In this document: positions 9,743 to 19,251 of the stretch, piece after piece | How positions within the stretch are numbered: the stretch's first letter is position 1 | Layout of the letters: each line of letters starts with the position of its first letter | Assembly (NCBI RefSeq): GCF_022530855.2 | Contig: NZ_CP099567.1 | Span: 620,001 to 684,000, forward strand | Length of the DNA stretch: 64,000 nucleotides | Direction of reading: 5' to 3' | Source of the DNA: Candidatus Vondammii sp. HM_W22 | GTDB taxonomy: Bacteria > Pseudomonadota > Gammaproteobacteria > Chromatiales > Chromatiaceae | Translations under genes and position numbers: made by a program | Notes under the pieces: generated by a model | Told to the model about the DNA's origin: nothing | The model's database searches: none | What the model saw: only the letters and a program-made list of their open reading frames with translations

Positions 9743-9930
9743 AGATATTCCTATGGCTGCCCCAAGGAGGCGACATTCTACACCATTTATTTCTGCCTTG
9801 TCTCTATTCAGTCTACAAAGATTCCCAGGCCGCTGGCTGCGGTGAAACCGATTCTTATCCGAAGGGGTTCATCTATTAGGTACTCTTTTAATGAATTGAA
9901 TAAAGGGCTGTTCTAGGTAAATTATTTTAG

Positions 9931-10152
9931 GATGATAAAGAGAGAAAGAGCAGATTAAGTAGGAACAAACAGAGTCGATTAATCGAGTTATTTGTAGCGG
10001 GTACAACAGCACGAACAGACGACTCTTTAGTTGGCATCAATAAAACAACGGCGGGATATTACTTTCATCGACCTAGACAGGTTATCTATGACTACAGTGA
10101 GCATTTTGGATTGCTGGACGGAGAAATAGAAGCGGAGGAAAGGAGCCTGTAA
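9931..10152 (+). pseudogene. IS1595/IS1016-type transposase, N-terminal fragment
   Basis: About 73 residues of the ISXO2/IS1016-like transposase N-terminus: SRLSRNKQSRLIELFVAGTT, SLVGINKTTAGYYFHRPRQV and ending at the first catalytic motif region (DGEIEAEE, where DGEIEVDES is usual). No ATG opens the frame. The sequence is cut exactly where the IS256 element begins at about 10150, and no downstream half was found on the other side of that element, so insertion was followed by loss. Confidence 0.78.
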
Positions 10153-11438
10153 AGTTTTCTGTGTAACAGCCGGGGTTAAGTATATACCGCTAAGCGTTCT
10201 ACGAACTCAATCATAAATCTATTCAGTGCTGGTTTCCAATGACGGATCGGCATTGTCCACTTTTTCGATGCGGCCTGGATTGCCAGATAGATTACCTTCT
10301 TTACCGAGTCATCGGTTGGAAACAACTTCCGCTTTTTGATCGCTTTGCGAATGACGCTATTCAGCGACTCAATGGCGTTGGTCGTGTAGATCACCTTTCG
10401 TATGTCCTCCGGGTAGTTGAACAGCGTGTTCAGGTTCTCCCAATGGGCACGCCAGGAGCGGCTGATCCGGGGATACTTGTTGTCCCATCGGTCAGAGAAT
10501 TTATCCAGCGCCGGTAAAGCTTCTTCCTCGGTGATGGACTGGTAACTCTTTTTCAAATCAGCCGCCACAGGCTTGTAGTCTTTCCAGGGTAGCTACTTCA
10601 TCGAGTTCCGTAGCATATGCACAATTATAGAGCTGGATATTCGGGAAAGCCGTGTTGATGGCATCAGGAAAGTCTTTTAAGCTATCGACACAGGCAATCA
10701 AAATATCCCTCACACCGCGGTTTTGAAGCTCTGTCAGCAGGTTCAGCCAGAATTTGGCACCCTCATTCTCCGACAGCCACATCCCCAATAATTCCTTGTG
10801 GCCTTCCAGGTTGACGCTCAGAGCGAGATAAATCGCTTTATTGATCACTTTCTTGTCTTGCCGGATTTTAACGACAATGCAGTCCAGATAAACAATAGGA
10901 TAAATCGCATCCAGGGGGCGAGATTGCCATTCAACAACCTGTTCGATAACTGCATCAGTGACTTTGGATATGAGTGTGGCAGAGACATCGGCCCCATACA
11001 TCTCCTTGAATGTCGTGACGATTTCGCAGGTTGTCATACCTTGGGCATACAAGAAGAGGATCTTGTCATCCATTGAGGTAAATCGACGCTGGTGCTTCTT
11101 AACTAGCTGAGGTTCAAAGCTGCCCGCTCTATCTCGCGGGGTATCCAGTTCAAACTGGCCATCTTCCGTTTGCAAGGTCTTGCTGGTCGTGCCGTTGCGG
11201 CTATTACTCGCTTCGGACTGTTCATGTTTGGCAAAACCAAGGTGATCATCCGGTTCAACGTTGAGGGCTGCCTCGAACGTGATCCTGGTTAGCATTTGCC
11301 GAAACTCGTTGAGATCTTCTTCAGTTTTGATGTTTTTAGCGGCCGCCTGGGCTATCGCCTGGAGCTCTTTCTTCTCGATCATCTACCTACCCTCACCCTT
11401 GTTTGGATTTTTAATGATAGGCAGTTACACAGAATTTA
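10150..11438. mobile_element. IS256-family insertion element
   Basis: Element of about 1.29 kb with inverted ends sharing TTCTGTGTAAC. The left end reads CTGTAAAGTTTTCTGTGTAAC and the right end, reversed, CTAAATTCTGTGTAAC. It contains one transposase gene, disrupted. It sits between the IS1595 fragment and csrA and separates csrA from tRNA-Ser. I could not recognise an 8-base target duplication, so later deletion at one side is likely. Confidence 0.82.
10176..11382 (-). pseudogene. IS256/mutator transposase, frameshift plus stop
   Basis: The N-terminal frame from 11382 (KKELQAIAQAAAKNIKTEED, EPDDHLGFAKHE, then DAIYPIVYLDCIVVKIRQD holding the first catalytic Asp, and DILIACVDSLKDFPDAI holding the second) shifts after PNIQLYNC near 10625. 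The C-terminal frame (PWKDYKPVAADLKKSYQSI, NAIESLNSVIRKAIKKRKLF, IRHWKPALNRFMIEF) carries a TAG just before PWKDYK. Two lesions at one point make it inactive; complete length would have been about 400 residues. Confidence 0.88.
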
Positions 11439-11485
11439 GGTCTGTCTCTAATAAACGGGGTCCAAACGGACCCCGTTTGAACGGC

Positions 11486-11677
11486 TCACTCGTCTGCCGC
11501 TTCCTGCTCTTGCTGTTCCCGCTTAATGCGCTCGTAAATTTCTTCACGATGAACAGTTATATCACGCGGTGCATTAACACCTATGCGAACCTGATTACCT
11601 TTGACACCAAGAACCGTAACGGTCACTTCGTCTCCGATCATCAGGGTTTCTCCTACACGGCGAGTTAAAATCAACAT
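11486..11677 (-). CDS. csrA: Carbon storage regulator CsrA
   Basis: RNA-binding global post-transcriptional regulator that binds GGA-containing leaders of mRNAs. The 63-residue protein begins [20 protein letters not shown] and holds the conserved [22 protein letters not shown] core, with Leu4 and Arg44-type contact residues in place. The start ATG at 11677 is preceded by AGGGAGA. It is intact although surrounded by insertion debris; the alaS/lysC-type genes that usually lie upstream are not seen here, replaced by the integration hot spot. Confidence 0.96.
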   Translation of the reverse strand: MLILTRRVGETLMIGDEVTVTVLGVKGNQVRIGVNAPRDITVHREEIYERIKREQQEQEAADE

Positions 11678-12010
11678 CGTCCTATCTCCCTGTTTAACTC
11701 GATTCTGAAATAGCGGAACTCCGCCACACGAAGAGACATATTCCAACGCCCTCGAATAACGTTATACTGCCGCCAACCAAGCACTTGCACCACAAACTAA
11801 TTCCGTGGAGAAAGAGTAGTGTGTAACTTTACCAGCCCCACCACCGTTTCTAAAGGCGTGGATTCGACTTGTAAGTGTAACTCTGTTTGACGAATAGAGG
11901 GTAAGCTGCGGTAGCATCAAAGCTTTCTCTATCCGGCAAGAAAGAGGAGCACCATCAGATACACACAGCTACCCATGAGTTATTGTCAAAAGTAGTGTAT
12001 CAGTCATTTC
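11678..12010. other. Intergenic region upstream of csrA
   Basis: About 330 bases without a supported gene. It should hold the csrA promoter, reading leftward, but I could not choose a convincing -35/-10 pair. Toward the right it grades into transposase debris. Confidence 0.4.
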
Positions 12011-12247
12011 TCAAGCGGCGGCCTGGTCTGATTTATCTATCTCGACTCCATCTTTAAATAGCACCCCTTTTATTACCTTAGCGAAATAATTAAACCCGCG
12101 CAGTTTGCGCCAGTTTTTCTCAGCATATTGGCTGAGTTTGAACAGCATATGCAGCATACCATCTCTGGACAAACAGCCCTTGGAGCGCTTCGTGCTGTGG
12201 CGGGCGGTGGCAAACGTCGATTCAATAGGATTGTCGTCCTGAGGCAT
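12011..12247 (-). pseudogene. IS256-type transposase, C-terminal fragment
   Basis: About 78 residues of the C-terminus of a mutator-type transposase: NPIESTFATARHSTKRSKGC, LHMLFKLSQYAEKNW and RKLRGFNYFAKVIKGVLFKD. It is related to the fragment at 48.65 kb, not to the element at 10.15 kb. The rest of the gene is absent. Confidence 0.78.
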
Positions 12248-12311
12248 TGCCAGTGCTGAGCGGGAAAATCATAAAACGTCAGCAATTCTTCCCGATCTTT
12301 TTGCAGGCAGA

Positions 12312-13000
12312 GTGTGGCTTTCGGATATTTTGGCTCGTACGTCTTCACAAATAGGTCGAAAGTACAGGGATAGCCGCAAGAAGGAATTGAAATCACGCAC
12401 CAAAAAAGAGCTATTTTACATGAAGCGGTTGTTTGCCTGGGGCGTCGAGTATGAATACTGTCTGACGAACCCAGCAAAGGACGTTGGAGCCAAAGGGCTA
12501 GCCACGGCCAGAACCCATTACCCGCAGGACGATGACTACTACGCTGTCATCAATATAGCACCTCTGAGAATTGTGCTCATGGCCCGCTTGGCTTGCCTCA
12601 CAGGGCGTCGTCGTAATGATATAGTGAAAATGACACGGCGAGACCTGAACGCTGAAGGGATATTTCTCGACGAATCAAAAATGGATAAACCATCATTGGT
12701 ACTCTGGACTGATGAGCTATCGAGGAGGAGTCAAAGAATTCTATCTGGCTGTTCCCAGTAGCCGGAAGTCCGGGTGAGCACTACCGCCTGAAAGCCATGG
12801 ACACTGCTTGGCAGCGAGTCAGAGGTAAGTTGAAGGCGGCTAGCATGATTCCATTCCAGTTCAAAGATATTCGCGCCAAGCATGCTACCGATCTGGAGGA
12901 GGCTGGCGGCGACGCAACCGACAATCTCCAGCATTCATACCGTGGATCGACCAAGCGACACTATCTGAGAAAGGCCACCAAAGCAGTCGGTTTACGCTGA
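12312..13000 (+). pseudogene. Tyrosine integrase remnant 1
   Basis: Remnant of a phage tyrosine recombinase. The core-binding part (KKELFYMKRLFAWGVEYEYC) is followed by the catalytic domain start (LMARLACLTGRRRNDIVKMT, with the box I arginine) up to about 12755. After a frameshift near 12730 the C-terminus resumes (MDTAWQRVRGKLKAA, FQFKDIRAKHATDLEEAGGD, RHYLRKATKAVGLR) with the DIRAK box II and the C-terminal Tyr region. The N-terminus is missing. It belongs to an older prophage or island at the same tRNA-Lys locus. Confidence 0.75.
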
Positions 13001-13290
13001 TATCGTCAGGAATGTTGTGAGGAGACATTTAAAAAGTGAAACATGGGGTGGTGCGCAATGATGAGCGATACCGAGCAGAGAATCAATGACTTGGAGATGT
13101 TGTATAGATAGCTGATTTTATCTAGAAATCTCTTGCGCGGCTGATCGTCAATGAAAGCTGTATATGCATCCCCGTCTGCTACGATTCCAGCATTCTCAAC
13201 CGTTTCATCCAGACGTTCACCCAACTCTTCAAGCTTGTCACCAAGTTCCACCGTGGTGCCGGTCGAACCAAACCCGGCTTTCCAGGAAAA

Positions 13291-13608
13291 AGGCATGAAA
13301 TCCGGGAGCCAGACGCGGAGTATGCCCTGATCCCGCTCTACGATGTGCGAGCGGCGGCGGGCCACGGTGCGGTGGTGGAAGAGGAACGGATCATTGATTC
13401 CCTTTTCGATACTGCATGGCAAAGGGTAAGACAGAAAATTAAAGCCGCTGGTTTTGTGCCATTTCAGTTCAAGAATCTGAGGGCAAAGCATGCCACCGAT
13501 TTAGAAGAGAATGGCGGTGATGCTACAGAGAATCTGCGTCATTCAGACAGTGCTGTGACCCGTAGGCACTATCTGAGAAAGGCCACTAAAGTAGTTGGTT
13601 TACGCTGA
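13291..13608 (+). pseudogene. S24 repressor fragment fused to integrase C-terminus
   Basis: One open frame joins two unrelated phage genes. The first about 35 residues (REPDAEYALIPLYDVRAAAG, HGAVVEEERIIDSL) match the start of the LexA/CI-type S24 peptidase domain of a phage repressor. From FDTAWQRVRQKIKAAGF onward it matches the integrase C-terminus (FQFKNLRAKHATDLEENGGD, RHYLRKATKVVGLR). It ends about 60 bases before the tRNA-Lys fragment, where an integrase normally sits relative to its attachment site. I read it as a deletion scar of an older prophage, not as a working fusion. Confidence 0.65.
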
Positions 13609-13686
13609 TGTCGTCAGTAAATCAAAATTAAGTTAGTGGCCACTATCCTTGTGGTTATTACAGAATATGGTGGGCCGTGGGCGACT

Positions 13687-13730
13687 CCGTGGGCGACTCG
13701 AACGCCCGACCAATGGATTAAAAATCCACT
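13687..13730. repeat. Prophage attachment repeat, left (attL)
   Basis: A 44-base stretch identical to 54717-54760 inside tRNA-Lys, covering the T-arm, variable loop and anticodon arm. It is preceded by a partial second copy (13669-13687, GGTGGGCCGTGGGCGACTC), so the tRNA 3' end is partly duplicated here. The tRNA 5' half is missing, so this is not a functional tRNA. Together with the right copy it marks the prophage limits. Confidence 0.88.
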
Positions 13731-13903
13731 AGACTTTTCAACAAAATCAATAAGTAATGGTTTTTTTATTTTGGGAAACAGGCCCCGTAGGTGCTTGATT
13801 TAATTGAGTTGACGGTTTTATTTTGGGAAGAAATTAAGTAGGTATTAACGAGTCAGCGCAGGATAACTAAGCGCTTAGGTTAGTCATTTACTTCCCCCAG
13901 TGC

Positions 13904-14000
13904 TATAATAACCCCGGTACCGCGCCAGGATGGCAAAAGCCAGAATGGAAGCTCGCCCCGCACCACCGACCTGCAACCCCGCTCGGTGGTGCTTCATTTT
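13904..14000 (+). ncRNA. Candidate small RNA next to attL
   Basis: A TATAAT at 13904-13909 is followed about 50 bases later by a perfect 10-bp hairpin (GCACCACCGA at 13960-13969, TCGGTGGTGC at 13983-13992) and TTCATTTT, a plausible terminator. A transcript of roughly 75-90 bases would result. The -35 region is poor. It lies antisense to the direction of the tail operon, in the 458-base gap between attL and the last tail gene. No RNA family is recognised. The rest of that gap shows nothing supported. Confidence 0.3.
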
Positions 14001-14188
14001 GCTAGGTGCAATTTTTGCCGACTTAAATTTGTAACTTGAAACTGGTAGTTAAAAACCCTCTTGGCTAACTAATAAATAATCGCCCGATACCCCTTTCCAG
14101 TGAGGATCTCGTAGGCATTTATTACTCTCTCTCTGGATCGATACCATGCGGACTGATGATGGAAGTAATCTGATTCATCTAAATAGTA

Positions 14189-16360
14189 TCAGTTATCCAT
14201 CGCCGTACACTCCCATGCCTGCATCTGTCGGCTGGTTAGTTCATCGCGCACAGATTCGATCTCGATTCGCAAATCATGGGGTCCAACGCCGCCAAAATCT
14301 GCTTGGCGTGCCACCTCGGTATAGGTCCAACTAGTGCCAGTCATGCCGTTTTCGGTGTGCATCAGCGTCGGCCCTGTGGTGTCGTAAATTCTGACGGTAT
14401 ACGTTGTCCCAGGTTCTGGGCCTATATCGACCTCGGTCTGGTTAACCAGATACGCGGTTTGTAGGATTCGGTCCCGGTGGCTCCAGGTGACCGCTATATC
14501 TCCGGTGGTGCTTACAGGGTATCGTGTGGCATTGAGTTTGATGTTGCCCGGCGGATAGGGTCGCTGATAACGATTGTCGAGCGTGAGGTACAGTGCCGTA
14601 GCGCTGCCGATATCCAGCGTACCCAATGTGGTAGTAGGCAGCAATTTTAGCGTGGCAAACTCAGCATCTACCCGCTCAGTACGATCAAGCCCCTGCCAGC
14701 CATCGGCGAACCAGATTCGTGAACTATCGGCATGCTCGACGGGGACCGTGTCCAGTATGCCGCGATCGATAGTGATCGTTCCGGCCGCTATGTTAACGCC
14801 CCGGATAGCCACGCACTCAGCACCGATATAGGCAAAACTATCTATCCCAATCTGGTCCAGGTCGATGCCGTTTTTGATACTCACCACCCTGTCTACCAGG
14901 GCATCAATGACCAGGTGCTCATCTAATTCGGCGGTGGGACAGCAAAACCCCTGGCTCACATAAATATATTCGGAACCACTGATGAGGCTCTGAATTTGAT
15001 AACTGAACGTGTCCTCACTCGGCCTCACCGCCTGGGATATGACGAAACCGAACTCTGGACTCATCTGTGCGATATCCGCCGGCGAAACATTCATCTGCAC
15101 ATCCCAATATCCGGCCTCCATCAACTGTTGATAGGGGGCGGCGGCCGGTGGGTTATTGGGCGATACCCATCCAGAGGGTTGTGGGGCAACATAGCTGGTG
15201 TCGGGCAATGCGAAAACATCCTCTATTGCATCAATCGCAATACGCCCGTCGGTCAGCTCACCGGTGTCGATGTTGATCACTCGGTACACCGCTGTATTGA
15301 TGCCCAGTTTTGCCCAGGAAAATTTAAAGGGATCACCGCGCCCCAGATCCCACCCGGCGCGGTTGACGGTGATGCGTAAACGGCTGAGCGGTGATGCTGC
15401 AGCCCGCAGATCACGCAGTGCGACCCGGGCGGCCAGGTCGGCATTGGATATTCCCGGATATTGCACGGTCTGAGTGACCACCCCGCCCTGAATCTGGATA
15501 TTGCCGATATCGTGAACGGTGATGGTTTTGTCGGTGTTGTCGTCCCGGTCTCGATAGACCACGCTGATCTCGTTAACGGTCTCGCCCCAGCCTCGGCGCT
15601 CAAACGAGTCCAGCGTGAGGGTGTTTGACTCATCAAACAGATCCAGTGCTGCAGGGTCATAATCATCACGGATCAGTGTCAGGGTGAACAGTCCCGTTGC
15701 CGGATCAACATAAAGGCGACCATCGATATGGTCCATGATGCGCTGGATAAATGTGTCCAGCGGCTCTTGTTTCGACCACATCAGAGACAGGCCGAACGCC
15801 TCGGTATAAAGTGCATCGGCAGCGGATTGAAACGCTGCATCATCTATCTGTGATGCCGGATACCCCACACCCCAGGAGCTGTTGGTCAGGCACTCCCGGA
15901 CGATATGCGCCGGATTTAGATCACCATCGTTGATGTTGGCCCTGGACGGGTACCATTGCGCGGTGCCGGTGGTGAGTGTATCGGTCCGTTTCAGTCTGAA
16001 CGCCCAGTTTTTCAGATACGGATTATTACCGATGTAGCACTGACGCAGTATCAGAGAGACGATGCCACGATATGCCGGGACGGTACTGCCATATTGCGCC
16101 TGAAGGTAGTCGTTTTTTGCCTGGGAGGGATTCCCCATCAGCACATCCACCTCGCCAGATACACCGCCCTCGCGATCATCACCGCCAAACAATTCTGGCG
16201 CATCAATAGAGATTTGCCCGCCGCTGCTGTTACCACTCCAGGCCTCCCGCTCGCCCACGGTGATCATTTGCAGCTCGTCTATCGGGCCGTGGCACAGAGC
16301 CAGGTGCATACCGATATAATATTTGTAGCCAGTAATACCGCCGCCAGATTTACCGCCCAT
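14189..16360 (-). CDS. Phage tail tip / central hub protein
   Basis: About 723 residues, last gene of the tail operon and the position where lambda gpJ or its equivalent lies. The N-terminus (GGKSGGGITGYKYYIGMHLA, then CHGPIDELQMITVGEREAW) is typical of the tip/hub proteins of siphophages and gene transfer agents, and a region near residues 230-330 (GRLYVDPATGLFTLTLIRDD, NEISVVYRDRDDNTDKTITV) fits the phage-tail_3 type fold. The C-terminal 130 residues look like a fibronectin-type module (GDIAVTWSHRDRILQTAYLV). It probably joins the tail to the receptor-binding end. Start ATG 16360; a GTG one codon earlier is possible. It overlaps the previous gene. Confidence 0.7.
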   Translation of the reverse strand: MGGKSGGGITGYKYYIGMHLALCHGPIDELQMITVGEREAWSGNSSGGQISIDAPELFGGDDREGGVSGEVDVLMGNPSQAKNDYLQAQYGSTVPAYRGIVSLILRQCYIGNNPYLKNWAFRLKRTDTLTTGTAQWYPSRANINDGDLNPAHIVRECLTNSSWGVGYPASQIDDAAFQSAADALYTEAFGLSLMWSKQEPLDTFIQRIMDHIDGRLYVDPATGLFTLTLIRDDYDPAALDLFDESNTLTLDSFERRGWGETVNEISVVYRDRDDNTDKTITVHDIGNIQIQGGVVTQTVQYPGISNADLAARVALRDLRAAASPLSRLRITVNRAGWDLGRGDPFKFSWAKLGINTAVYRVINIDTGELTDGRIAIDAIEDVFALPDTSYVAPQPSGWVSPNNPPAAAPYQQLMEAGYWDVQMNVSPADIAQMSPEFGFVISQAVRPSEDTFSYQIQSLISGSEYIYVSQGFCCPTAELDEHLVIDALVDRVVSIKNGIDLDQIGIDSFAYIGAECVAIRGVNIAAGTITIDRGILDTVPVEHADSSRIWFADGWQGLDRTERVDAEFATLKLLPTTTLGTLDIGSATALYLTLDNRYQRPYPPGNIKLNATRYPVSTTGDIAVTWSHRDRILQTAYLVNQTEVDIGPEPGTTYTVRIYDTTGPTLMHTENGMTGTSWTYTEVARQADFGGVGPHDLRIEIESVRDELTSRQMQAWECTAMDN

Positions 16361-16544
16361 CACGCACTCTCTGGCACAATCTCAAAACCTGGGCATCACC
16401 CGTGCGCTCTAGTATTTCTATCGGCAGTCCCTCGCGCCGGAACTGCGCCCAGTCCAGCCCGCGACGAGAAAACCAGATTCTGGCACTGCGGTTGCAGTAA
16501 CCCGCTGAACGCATATCAGTGTGAGTTACAATCAGTTGACTCAT
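16350..16544 (-). CDS. Small tail-module protein
   Basis: A 64-residue protein (THTDMRSAGYCNRSARIWFS, RRGLDWAQFRREG, TGDAQVLRLCQ) of a kind often found just before the tail tip gene of siphophages. The function is unknown to me; the position suggests assembly of the tail tip. It overlaps the next gene by 11 bases, so translation is probably coupled. Confidence 0.6.
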   Translation of the reverse strand: MSQLIVTHTDMRSAGYCNRSARIWFSRRGLDWAQFRREGLPIEILERTGDAQVLRLCQRVRDGR

Positions 16545-16555
16545 TTTTCCCCCAA

Positions 16556-16768
16556 CTAGGATTTGTTCGGAGCGGTTTTTAAATGTCCGTACCAGACAAC
16601 GTTCGGACTTTTAACGGTCACCGTGCCAAAAATCACCGGTACGGCGCGGCCCTCTGTCGCCGTGGGCGCATCAAAATCCTCCAGGCTGGCCGGTTTTGGC
16701 ACCGGTGGTTTTGGTGCCAGCATATACGAGAGTGCAGTAGTGATGATCCAGAAAATAAATTGAAACAT
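16556..16768 (-). CDS. Small membrane-anchored tail assembly protein
   Basis: A 70-residue protein with one N-terminal hydrophobic helix (FQFIFWIITTALSYMLA), a Pro-rich linker (PKPPVPKPASLEDF) and a short conserved-looking C-terminus (GRAVPVIFGTVTVKSPNVVW). The C-terminal pattern resembles the N-terminal segment of tip proteins of lambda gpI/gpJ type, so it may be a split-off part of the tip. It is 2 bases from the upstream gene. Confidence 0.55.
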   Translation of the reverse strand: MFQFIFWIITTALSYMLAPKPPVPKPASLEDFDAPTATEGRAVPVIFGTVTVKSPNVVWYGHLKTAPNKS

Positions 16769-16769
16769 A

Positions 16770-17579
16770 TCAGTACACCATTGAGTTGAACGGATTGGAC
16801 CCGGGGAAAAATGGGAATCCGCCGTAATTATCTGAGTTCAAAAAACGGGTATCGCACTGGCTCAACGTGTGGTTGCACCCGGGATAGACATCCACCTGTT
16901 CACCGGTCGTCAGCTCATGCATCGGGGATGAGAGCTCCAATGTGTCCGTGGTATGGCTGAGGATCATTCGATAATCGACCGCACCGGCAGCATTGGTCCA
17001 ATAAACAAAACCACCAGCGAAATATCCATCAGCCTGACTCGCACAGCCCGGCACCGAGATCCAATTACCGTTGATGGCGCTGACCGTGGATTTGGTTTGA
17101 TAACCGAGTTGATTGACCCGGCAGCCCACGCCATACAGCACATGTGGGCAACTGGATTGATACAGTCGGCGCAGACCCGACCGTCGCAGGCTGGTGACGA
17201 CCGGCTCACAGCTAAGCTCAGCCTGAGAACCGGTCCATTTCACCGAGAGCACCCGACCCATCCACAGAACGATAACCTCACTATCACCCCGGTGTTGGCG
17301 TAGCACTGTCAGTGTGACCACCTCGCCTGGGGGTTGCGCAATAAACATGGTGGCCACGGGATTATCTCGCGACACAGTTAACGACAGATCGGCTCGATTC
17401 ATCTCTGCGCCCTGATCGATGCGAGTGCGGGAGATCGTTACCGGAGCGTAATCTGCACCCATATGCGTAATAGCCACGTCGGTCGACGTGTAGTGCCAGG
17501 TAGTGACACCGCGACGAAACGCGTACAGCTCGATTGGCTGCCCGGCATAGCTGGAGTTTTCACGCGTGTCATACGTCAT
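16770..17579 (-). CDS. Phage tail protein, BR0599/DUF2163-like
   Basis: A 269-residue protein with the features of the tail-module family seen in siphophages and gene transfer agents: an N-terminal domain (IELYAFRRGVTTWHYTSTDV), a middle domain with paired cysteines (YQSSCPHVLYGVGCRVNQLG) and the C-terminal signature GCNHTLSQCDTRFLNSDNYG. The C-terminal pattern, YPGCNHT-x-CDTRF-NNYGGFPF, is characteristic. It is thought to sit between tape measure and tail tip. It overlaps its upstream neighbour by 11 bases. Confidence 0.78.
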   Translation of the reverse strand: MTYDTRENSSYAGQPIELYAFRRGVTTWHYTSTDVAITHMGADYAPVTISRTRIDQGAEMNRADLSLTVSRDNPVATMFIAQPPGEVVTLTVLRQHRGDSEVIVLWMGRVLSVKWTGSQAELSCEPVVTSLRRSGLRRLYQSSCPHVLYGVGCRVNQLGYQTKSTVSAINGNWISVPGCASQADGYFAGGFVYWTNAAGAVDYRMILSHTTDTLELSSPMHELTTGEQVDVYPGCNHTLSQCDTRFLNSDNYGGFPFFPGSNPFNSMVY

Positions 17580-19251
17580 CGGCCAGTCCTCTCATCTGAT
17601 GTTGACACTCCACCAGCTCAGGGGTATGCCAGGTTAGCTCCACGGCGTCGGATTCCAGCCGAGTCAGTTGCAACCACGAGATCATCACCACGTCGGCGGG
17701 GGTGACATCCTGCCCCACGGCACTGTCCAGCGTCAGCCATTCGGTTTGGCTGTCCACCTCGGATACGGCGATAATCCGTCGATACAACCGAGTGCCATCG
17801 CGCAACCGGATAACAATGTCGCGTCTGCCAATGGCGTGTCTTAGATACCGGGTATAGCCGATATTTTCAATCGTCAAAACCGTATCGGTCGAGATCATTG
17901 CCAGAACCATTACCAGGTCAGCCTGAAAACTGGATACCCAGATTGGATTAACCCGCCCCGCACGGGCATACAACCAGGCGCGTAGCGCACGGATATTGCC
18001 CCGTCCCTGGCGCGTCCAGAGATAGGACTGCACCTGCGATGCCCGCCCGCTTTCGTCGTCTACCGTGCGGATCCCGGTGAGATTATCCAAATGCTGGAGT
18101 TGGCGCTGATATTCAGCGGTGAGGTTATCCCGCCAATTGGGCGGGGACTCTAATACAGGATAGGAGCGGTAAACCGTTGGGCTATCTACCGCCGTGATCG
18201 TGCTGTTGTCCTCCACGCGAAATATCAGCACCGCCTCGGACAGTTCGCTGGTAAAAATATTGAGTGACTGGGTATCGTCCAGCCGTGCCGACCGGGCGGG
18301 ATAGATGCAGCTGTTCGCGGGCCAGTTGGCCAACAATGGGCGCATCAGAGTGAGTCCGTCTGACTGTACCGATAGTATCTCTACCGCCTCAACGGTGGCA
18401 GTATCACTAATCAATATCGCCAAACCACCGACGTGATAATCCAGATCGTCGGTGGACACACTCAACTGCACCGATCCCACAGCCACCTGGGCATCGAGTC
18501 GGCCGGGATCGGTCCAGATCGGCAGCGCATAGACACGGGCCTGCCACTCCCATAGCAATGCCTCAAAACGGCGTTTATCCATGCCGTGGAGCGTTATCCG
18601 AAACTCAAATATTCGCCGTGGAATCTCGCGCAACCGGATGCGCTGCTCAGTCCCATCGTAATTGGGTAATAGGTCTGTCAGCCACTCCAGACGCTCACTG
18701 AGCGGATCGCGCCAGTTCGGTCTGAACGGAAAAATCACAATGCGGGTACCTGTAACTGATAATACCGGAGATTCTGCTGGAAAATTAAACGTAAAATCGG
18801 CATCGATCCGCGGCGGCCCGGTCGTGTACACACTCAATTGATAGAGTCGGGACTCCAGGTTTTTAAACGTGGTAGGTGCCGCATAGGGAGCCGTCAGTTG
18901 CAGCCCTTCGGTATCCGTGGCGGCGATGCTGCTGAGCAACTGATCTGTCAGATGAGCATTCCACACCTCTACATCTCGCGACTGTTCGGAGAGCAGGTTC
19001 CCCAGGGCTATAGGATTGGGCCTGATATGCACCCGGTGATACCAATCGGCGGAAAATGACGGCGACAACCCGCCTGTATAGCTATATCGCTTTTCTTCTA
19101 CCGGCAGGTGGCTGGTGACCAGTCCGCTAATCGGTACTGCAGAGACGCCCCCGCCCAGCGGACTGATCTCTCGATCATAGGCATAGTTCGCGACAAAGTT
19201 CCCGGCAGGCTGATCACTGACAACCGGATAGATAGGCGGAGGGTTGATCAC
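17569..19251 (-). CDS. Large tail-module protein, function unknown
   Basis: About 560 residues. The start is GTG at 19251, overlapping the stop of the previous gene as GTGA; the open frame extends further up but that part lies inside the neighbour. It is rich in beta-type sequence and aromatic residues (RIVIFPFRPNWRDPLSERLE, LHGMDKRRFEALLWEWQARV), a pattern like DUF2460-type or gp-minor-tail proteins. The region near residues 430-500 (LWTRQGRGNIRALRAWLYAR) may be a helical bundle. Position between fibre-like proteins and the BR0599-type protein implies the distal tail. No family is claimed firmly. Confidence 0.6.
   Translation of the reverse strand: MINPPPIYPVVSDQPAGNFVANYAYDREISPLGGGVSAVPISGLVTSHLPVEEKRYSYTGGLSPSFSADWYHRVHIRPNPIALGNLLSEQSRDVEVWNAHLTDQLLSSIAATDTEGLQLTAPYAAPTTFKNLESRLYQLSVYTTGPPRIDADFTFNFPAESPVLSVTGTRIVIFPFRPNWRDPLSERLEWLTDLLPNYDGTEQRIRLREIPRRIFEFRITLHGMDKRRFEALLWEWQARVYALPIWTDPGRLDAQVAVGSVQLSVSTDDLDYHVGGLAILISDTATVEAVEILSVQSDGLTLMRPLLANWPANSCIYPARSARLDDTQSLNIFTSELSEAVLIFRVEDNSTITAVDSPTVYRSYPVLESPPNWRDNLTAEYQRQLQHLDNLTGIRTVDDESGRASQVQSYLWTRQGRGNIRALRAWLYARAGRVNPIWVSSFQADLVMVLAMISTDTVLTIENIGYTRYLRHAIGRRDIVIRLRDGTRLYRRIIAVSEVDSQTEWLTLDSAVGQDVTPADVVMISWLQLTRLESDAVELTWHTPELVECQHQMRGLADDV

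Noticed and set aside
13006..13491. A 161-residue minus-strand frame with a helical part (VELGDKLEELGERLDETVEN)
   Set aside because: Half of it is complementary to the integrase remnant; the remaining segment looks like a phage protein piece but has no clear start or family.
13669..13735. A second tRNA-Lys gene
   Set aside because: Only the 3' part matching the attachment site is present; the D-arm and 5' acceptor strand are missing.
15956..16582. Long plus-strand frame in the tail region
   Set aside because: It is the shadow of the tail tip gene, which has family signatures on the minus strand.
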